DNA of 64,000 nt from Hoeflea phototrophica DFL-43 (GTDB lineage: Bacteria; Pseudomonadota; Alphaproteobacteria; Rhizobiales; Rhizobiaceae): the NCBI RefSeq assembly GCF_000154705.2, contig NZ_CM002917.1, forward strand, positions 1,010,461 through 1,074,460, written 5' to 3'. Position numbers and translations under genes: made by a program. Position 1 is the stretch's first letter; each line of letters begins with the position of its first letter. Of the stretch, positions 59,575 to 64,000 are shown one piece after another. The notes under the pieces are model-generated. The model was not told the origin of the DNA and ran no database searches. It saw nothing but the letters and a program-made list of their open reading frames with translations.

Positions 59575-60444
59575 ATGCAGGCAGAGTTGGTCGTCGACTG
59601 CAAAAACCAGCACGGTGAGGGGATCTTCTGGAATCCCGCCGATGCTCTGGTTTGGTGGACGGATATCGAAGGGCGCGCATTGTGGTCCTTCGATCCTGTG
59701 ACAGGAAACAGTGCCCGCCACGGCATGTCGGAACGCGTCTGCTGCTTCGCACCCCGCGCTGCAGGCGGTTTGATTGTTGCCTACGCAGATCGTGTCGTGT
59801 TGTTCGATCCCGCCACCGCTCAGGAAAAGCTCGTCACGCTGTTTGAACCCGACAATCCGGAAACCCGCCTCAATGACGGGCGAACTGACCGTGCGGGGCG
59901 ATTGATCGTGGGCGGCATGAACGAGGTGTCCGGCAAGGCCAATTCGTCAGTTCTGTGCATCGACACCGACCTTACGGTCCGCACTCTCCTGGAGGGTGTT
60001 TCATGCGCCAATTCGACCTGCTTCTCGCCCGATGGAGCGACGATGTTTTTTGCCGACACGCCGGATCGTCAAATCTTCGCGTTCGATTATGACATCGGCA
60101 CCGGTCAGGTTTCGAACCGCCGACTCCATGCATCCTTCAACGACGAACCCGGCCTGCCCGACGGATCCTGTGTGGACGCCGAAGGAGGGGTTTGGAACGC
60201 TGAATGGGAGGGGCGCAGGGTAGTGCGTGTCGCGCCCGACGGAAAGATCGACCGGATCGTCGAGGTTCCGGTCTGGAAACCCACCTGTTGCGCATTTGGC
60301 GGACCCGACCTCGATATTTTGTTCATCACCACCTCGCGCCTCATGAGCGACGAGGAAGTTCTCAAAAAGGAACCGGACTCAGGCGGTCTTTTTGCCGTGA
60401 AGCCTGGCAACCGCGGAGTGATCGACGCTCCGTTTAACGGATAG
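59575..60444 (+). CDS. SMP-30/gluconolactonase family sugar lactonase
   Basis: 289 residues from ATG 59575 (GGGAGGAC 8 bases upstream; the TTG at 59554 is less likely). The six-bladed propeller shows its metal-site motifs: the early Glu in GEGIFWNP, LNDGRTDRAGRLIVGGM, ANSTCFSPDG and LPDGSCVDAEGGVWNAEW. It hydrolyses a sugar- or aldarolactone, fitting a lactone produced by the uronate-dehydrogenase-like protein of the neighbouring operon. Confidence 0.92.
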   Translation: MQAELVVDCKNQHGEGIFWNPADALVWWTDIEGRALWSFDPVTGNSARHGMSERVCCFAPRAAGGLIVAYADRVVLFDPATAQEKLVTLFEPDNPETRLNDGRTDRAGRLIVGGMNEVSGKANSSVLCIDTDLTVRTLLEGVSCANSTCFSPDGATMFFADTPDRQIFAFDYDIGTGQVSNRRLHASFNDEPGLPDGSCVDAEGGVWNAEWEGRRVVRVAPDGKIDRIVEVPVWKPTCCAFGGPDLDILFITTSRLMSDEEVLKKEPDSGGLFAVKPGNRGVIDAPFNG

Positions 60445-60469
60445 CAACCCATTTCAGGAGGAGAATACA

Positions 60470-61504
60470 ATGTTGAAACAACTGACGAACACGATGCTGG
60501 CGTTGGGCTTTTCCGCGCTCGCAACAACGGCCTGGGCGCAAGACTACCCCAAGCCAGTACCACTGGCTGACGGAGCCCAGGCGCCGATTGAGGCCATCAA
60601 GCCGAAGAACGAAAAATTCCGTGTGGCCTACATGCCGCCCGCGACGGAATTCAACTACTACATCGCAATCGGAGAGGGCATCAAAGCCGTCGCCGCTGAA
60701 GAGGGCGTTGAGGTCTTTATGCTGGCCCCGCAATCGGGGGCAGATATCAACGGTCAGATGGGCATGATCCAGGATGTGCTGACCCAGGATGTGGACGCGA
60801 TCATCTTTGGCACGCATGATGAATTCGCTGCCGCGCCGCTGCTCAAGCAGGCTGTCGACAAGGGCATGGCGGTCGTCATGATCAACTCCGACATCGCGAA
60901 TTTCCCGACCCCGATTCATGGCGTGGTTGGCTACTCGCAGCGCAACGGCACCCACAAGCTCGCAGAGTGGGCCATCGAAACCTATGGCAGCAAACCGCTA
61001 AACGTTGGCATCATCGAAGGTCAGCCGGGCTACCACTCGACTGAGCGTGTTGGCGGTTTCCTCGACGGCATCAAAGGCAACGAAAACTTCGACGTGGTCG
61101 TATCGATCGACGGCAAGTGGAACGTCGAAGGCGGAAACACGGCCGGGATGGATATCCTGCAGTCGCACCCGGATCTTGATATGATCTTTGCCGCCAACGA
61201 TTACATGATCATCGGCGCGTCCTTCGCGGCCAAGGCGCTGGGTCGGTCTGACATCGTGCTTCTGGGCAACGATGGAGACACCTCCGGACTTGAGGAAATT
61301 GCGGCCGGCAGTGTGACGGCAACCGTCAACACCTCGCCATTCCTCATGGGCAAGGCTGCGATGCACGCCACGATCGATGCGCTCAATGGCACATATCCCG
61401 GCGGCTGGATCGAAACCCCGACATCGATCGAGGACAAGGACGGCGCGGTCCGCGTCCTGCAGGAACCTGAAAAGCTCTTCCCGCAGCCCTCGAAACAGTA
61501 CTGA
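60470..61504 (+). CDS. Ribose-type ABC transporter solute-binding protein (second system)
   Basis: 344 residues, preceded by AGGAGGAG. Sec signal MLKQLTNTMLALGFSALATT, cleavage probably after AWA. The mature part has the periplasmic sugar-binding fold (FRVAYMPPATEFNYYIAIGE, VDAIIFGTHDEFA, MIFAANDYMIIGASFAAKAL). It serves the ATPase and permease that follow and differs clearly from the binding protein at 55053, so a different ligand or anomer is likely. Confidence 0.92.
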   Translation: MLKQLTNTMLALGFSALATTAWAQDYPKPVPLADGAQAPIEAIKPKNEKFRVAYMPPATEFNYYIAIGEGIKAVAAEEGVEVFMLAPQSGADINGQMGMIQDVLTQDVDAIIFGTHDEFAAAPLLKQAVDKGMAVVMINSDIANFPTPIHGVVGYSQRNGTHKLAEWAIETYGSKPLNVGIIEGQPGYHSTERVGGFLDGIKGNENFDVVVSIDGKWNVEGGNTAGMDILQSHPDLDMIFAANDYMIIGASFAAKALGRSDIVLLGNDGDTSGLEEIAAGSVTATVNTSPFLMGKAAMHATIDALNGTYPGGWIETPTSIEDKDGAVRVLQEPEKLFPQPSKQY

Positions 61505-61516
61505 TCCGTTCTCCCG

Positions 61517-61552
61517 GCTCCCTGGCGGCGCGCATCTGCGTCGCCGGGGAGC
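61517..61552 (+). terminator. Intra-operon hairpin after the binding-protein gene
   Basis: GCTCCCTGGCGGCG and CGTCGCCGGGGAGC pair over 14 bp (two G-U wobbles) around an 8-base loop, 13 bp after the stop and 36 bp before the ATPase gene. No U-run. It probably protects or partly terminates the transcript to favour binding-protein synthesis. Confidence 0.75.
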
Positions 61553-61588
61553 AAACCACTTTCCGAAATCCGCAATCCTGGCGAGGCT

Positions 61589-63118
61589 ATGACGATGGAA
61601 GCCGCGACACCCCTTTGGGAATTTGTCGATGTTAGCAAGACCTATCCCGGCGTTCTGGCGAACGACAGGGTGTGCATCAAGCTTCTGCCCGGCTCCATAC
61701 ACGGGCTCCTGGGTGAGAACGGCTGCGGCAAATCGACGATGATCAAGACGCTCTCAGGAGTACAGCAGCCTGACAGTGGTGAGATCCTATACAACGGGAA
61801 GGCGGTTCAGATCGCCGATCCGCAGGCCGCGCGGGATTTCGGGATCGCGACCGTTTTCCAGGAGTTCTCGATCGTCCCCACGCTTTCAGTCGGGGAGAAC
61901 ATTTTTCTTGGCAACATGCCCCGATCCCGCTTTGGCGTAATCGATTGGGCAAAAGTGCAAAACGATGCCGCCGCCGTCCTGACCGAGATGGACGTCGACA
62001 TCTCGCCGGATGCGATCACCGGAACACTTTCCGTCGGCGAACAACAGCTTGTCGAGATCGCCAAGGCCATCGCGATGAACGCCCGCATGATCATTCTCGA
62101 TGAGCCGACCGCGGCTTTGGGAGAAGATGAGATCGAGCGTCTGCATCAGCTCTTGCGTGCGATGCGCGACCGCGGCACTGCAATCCTCTATGTCTCGCAT
62201 CGCCTCGATGAGGTTGAACGGATCGTCGATGAGGTGACGATCCTGCGCAACGGTCGAGTCGTGCGCGCCAGCGGCGAAACCGGGATCAATGTGTCCGAGA
62301 TCGTCAGCGCCATGGTCGGCGAGGACATCAGCGACCACTACCCCAAGGAACGCAACGCCAGCAGCGAAGTGGTTCTTGAAGCACAAGGTCTTGCCACCAG
62401 GGCAGGTGTCACAGACACATCGTTCACCCTGCGCCGCGGCGAGGTTCTCGGCCTTGGAGGAGTGCTTGGCAGTGGCCGCACGGAGATTGCACGCGCCCTG
62501 TTTGGCACCGATAATTTGACTGCCGGACAGATCCTGCTGAGGGGCGAGCCGGTGAAATTCCGCCGTGAGATTGACGCAATCCGCGCAGGGCTTGGGCTGG
62601 TTCCGGAGAACCGAAAGTCCGACGGCCTGTTTTTCAACTTTCGTGCCAGCGGAAACATAACTGCCGCTGCACTCGGTGGCCTGGCGCGATTTGGCGTCCT
62701 GAACCTTCGAGCGGAAGAGCGTGCTACGCAGGATCTGATCCGCGATCTTGAGATCTCGACACAGGCGGAAGAAAAAACCGTGAACTTTCTCTCAGGCGGC
62801 AATCAGCAGAAGATCGTCATCGCCCGCTGGCTGTTCTCGGATGCGGATATCCTGATCCTCGACGAGCCGACCCAGGGCATCGATATCGGCGCCAAGATTG
62901 CGGTGTACAGGTTGATCAACAAGCTCACCGGCGCAGGCAAATCGATCATTCTCATCAGCTCTGATCATGACGAACTGTTGGCCATGAGTGACCGCATCGC
63001 GGTTGTTCAGCATGGAGCGATCAAGAGAACCGTTGAAGCGTCGGAATTGTCGCATGATGACCTCGTGCGTGCGTCCGCAGAGCCAATTTCGACCCGCACA
63101 GAGGAGGTCTTTGCATGA
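61589..63118 (+). CDS. Ribose-type ABC transporter ATPase (second system)
   Basis: 509 residues; ATG 61589, or 61595 with better spacing from GAGG. Domain 1 has GENGCGKST, TLSVGEQQLVEIAKAIAM and ILDEPTAALGE. Domain 2 has the degenerate GVLGSGRTE, FLSGGNQQKIVIARWL and LDEPTQGIDIGAK. RbsA/MglA type. It overlaps the permease gene by 4 bp (ATGA). Confidence 0.93.
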   Translation: MTMEAATPLWEFVDVSKTYPGVLANDRVCIKLLPGSIHGLLGENGCGKSTMIKTLSGVQQPDSGEILYNGKAVQIADPQAARDFGIATVFQEFSIVPTLSVGENIFLGNMPRSRFGVIDWAKVQNDAAAVLTEMDVDISPDAITGTLSVGEQQLVEIAKAIAMNARMIILDEPTAALGEDEIERLHQLLRAMRDRGTAILYVSHRLDEVERIVDEVTILRNGRVVRASGETGINVSEIVSAMVGEDISDHYPKERNASSEVVLEAQGLATRAGVTDTSFTLRRGEVLGLGGVLGSGRTEIARALFGTDNLTAGQILLRGEPVKFRREIDAIRAGLGLVPENRKSDGLFFNFRASGNITAAALGGLARFGVLNLRAEERATQDLIRDLEISTQAEEKTVNFLSGGNQQKIVIARWLFSDADILILDEPTQGIDIGAKIAVYRLINKLTGAGKSIILISSDHDELLAMSDRIAVVQHGAIKRTVEASELSHDDLVRASAEPISTRTEEVFA

Positions 63119-64000
63119 GACGTATCTTCGACACCCAGTTGATCGGACCTTTTGCCGCCATGGTGATCGTGGCCCTGATCGTGGCGTTGACAACGGACCG
63201 GTTTCTCAATCCCGGCAATCTGTCGAACCTGTTTCTTCAAGTGAGCATCGTGGCGCTCATAGCGATCGGATCAACCATCGTGATTTTTGCAGCGGGCATC
63301 GACCTCAGCTCGGGCTCAATGGTGGCCCTGCTGACAATGATCCTCGCCCAGATGCTCAAATTCGCAGGCATCCCGCTTGTGCTGGCATTGCCCTTGATCC
63401 TGGTCTTCGGTGGTCTGCTCGGCCTGTTGATCGGTTTGATCACCGCCTATGGGCGAATACCCTCGTTTATAACGACGCTGGCGGCACTGATAGCGTTTCG
63501 CGGTCTCGCGCTGACCTTCAACAACGGGTCGCCCATCTTTTCGCTTGATCCGGCGCTTGAGCCGATATTCTACGGCAAACTGCTCGGGATCCCCCTGCCG
63601 TTCTTCTATCTGGTTTTCTTTTACGCGTTCGCCGCCTTCGCGATGAATTTCACCAAGCTGGGCCGTGAGATCTACGCCGTTGGCGGCAACCCTGCAGCCG
63701 CTATCCTGACAGGCATCGATGTCAAGAAGGTGCAGACCACGACATTTGTGATCGCAGGCTTCATGACCGCCGTTGGCGCAATCCTGATGTCTGCCCGGCT
63801 GAATTCCGGTTCGCCCAATTACGGACAGACATTGGAGCTTCAGGCGATCGCTGCCGCTGTGGTTGGTGGGGCCAGCCTGGCTGGCGGCCGCGGAAACATC
63901 CTCGCGACCCTGATGGGTGCGATGACCATCGTGATCGTTCAGAACGGGCTCAATCTGAACGCGGCACCCTCGTCGGTACAGAACATCGTGCTCGGCCTGA
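63115..64000 (+). CDS. Ribose-type ABC transporter permease (second system), 3' end outside window
   Basis: 295 residues are visible and the frame is open at the window edge. RbsC-like features: TIVIFAAGIDLSSGSMVALL, IPSFITTLAALIAFRGLAL, AVGGNPAAAILTGI and AAAVVGGASLAGGRGNILAT. Given family length (about 320-340) only a few dozen residues are missing. Confidence 0.92.
   Translation, partial: MRRIFDTQLIGPFAAMVIVALIVALTTDRFLNPGNLSNLFLQVSIVALIAIGSTIVIFAAGIDLSSGSMVALLTMILAQMLKFAGIPLVLALPLILVFGGLLGLLIGLITAYGRIPSFITTLAALIAFRGLALTFNNGSPIFSLDPALEPIFYGKLLGIPLPFFYLVFFYAFAAFAMNFTKLGREIYAVGGNPAAAILTGIDVKKVQTTTFVIAGFMTAVGAILMSARLNSGSPNYGQTLELQAIAAAVVGGASLAGGRGNILATLMGAMTIVIVQNGLNLNAAPSSVQNIVLGL

Overview
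The window reads as alphaproteobacterial DNA, probably Hyphomicrobiales (Rhizobiaceae-like). This rests on the hybrid epimerase/sugar-transferase gene, the many ribose- and glycerol-phosphate-type ABC importers, the IS407-group and IS6-type insertion sequences, and high but uneven GC. By eye, 11-16 kb and parts of 28-44 kb are AT-richer than 1-10 kb and 53-64 kb, which suggests separate acquisitions. The genus assignment is inference.

Region 1 (1-15.9 kb) is a surface polysaccharide (O-antigen) locus. On the plus strand are a HisF-like amidation subunit, a membrane polymerase, an N-acetyl-sugar amidotransferase, a glycosyltransferase and UDP-glucose dehydrogenase. On the minus strand is a UDP-L-N-acetyl-hexosamine module (4,6-dehydratase/epimerase, RmlD-like reductase, WbuB-like transferase, GalE-like epimerase). 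Beyond a graveyard of IS66, IS256 and sugar-transferase fragments lie a WbpM-type dehydratase, a hybrid epimerase/phosphoglycosyltransferase with a Ser-Glu hexanucleotide microsatellite in its linker, and an O-antigen ligase.

Region 2 (16.5-28.0 kb) is a mobile-island-like segment. A compact operon encodes a PD-(D/E)XK-like protein, a small unknown, a soluble AAA ATPase and a separate protein holding the rest of the AAA lid plus an M41 zinc protease, so an FtsH-like machine is split into two soluble subunits. Then come a small basic protein, a large tyrosine recombinase, a ParB-methyltransferase fusion and a DUF5681-like partner. The non-coding spacers hold arrays of degenerate tandem repeats with an exact 21-bp period.

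Region 3 (28.1-43.8 kb) is a catabolic regulon: a TIM-barrel isomerase, a DUF993 protein, SDR, glycerate-2-kinase, Dabb, aldo/keto reductase, CoA-transferase, aldehyde dehydrogenase, MaoC hydratase, a binding-protein-dependent sugar importer, a TetR regulator and a GMC oxidoreductase. Three copies of an 18-bp palindrome (TAACTC-N6-GAGTKA) lie upstream of its transcription units and are the likely TetR operators.

Region 4 (43.8-53.1 kb) is a patchwork. An IS407-group element has rewritten the last codons of the GMC gene. It is followed by an IS3 remnant cut by an IS6-type element, a LysR/pirin/isochorismatase/NmrA cluster, a 46-bp near-perfect palindrome, a DUF262-HEPN pair (probable defence or toxin-antitoxin module) and a nonsense-interrupted DUF6615-like fragment.

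Region 5 (53.3-64 kb) holds two ribose-type ABC importers around a FadR-type GntR regulator, with an SMP-30 lactonase, a uronate-dehydrogenase-like SDR and a DUF4380 protein. It is consistent with uptake and oxidation of a sugar or uronate. Each of the three solute-binding-protein genes in the window is followed by a strong intra-operon hairpin.
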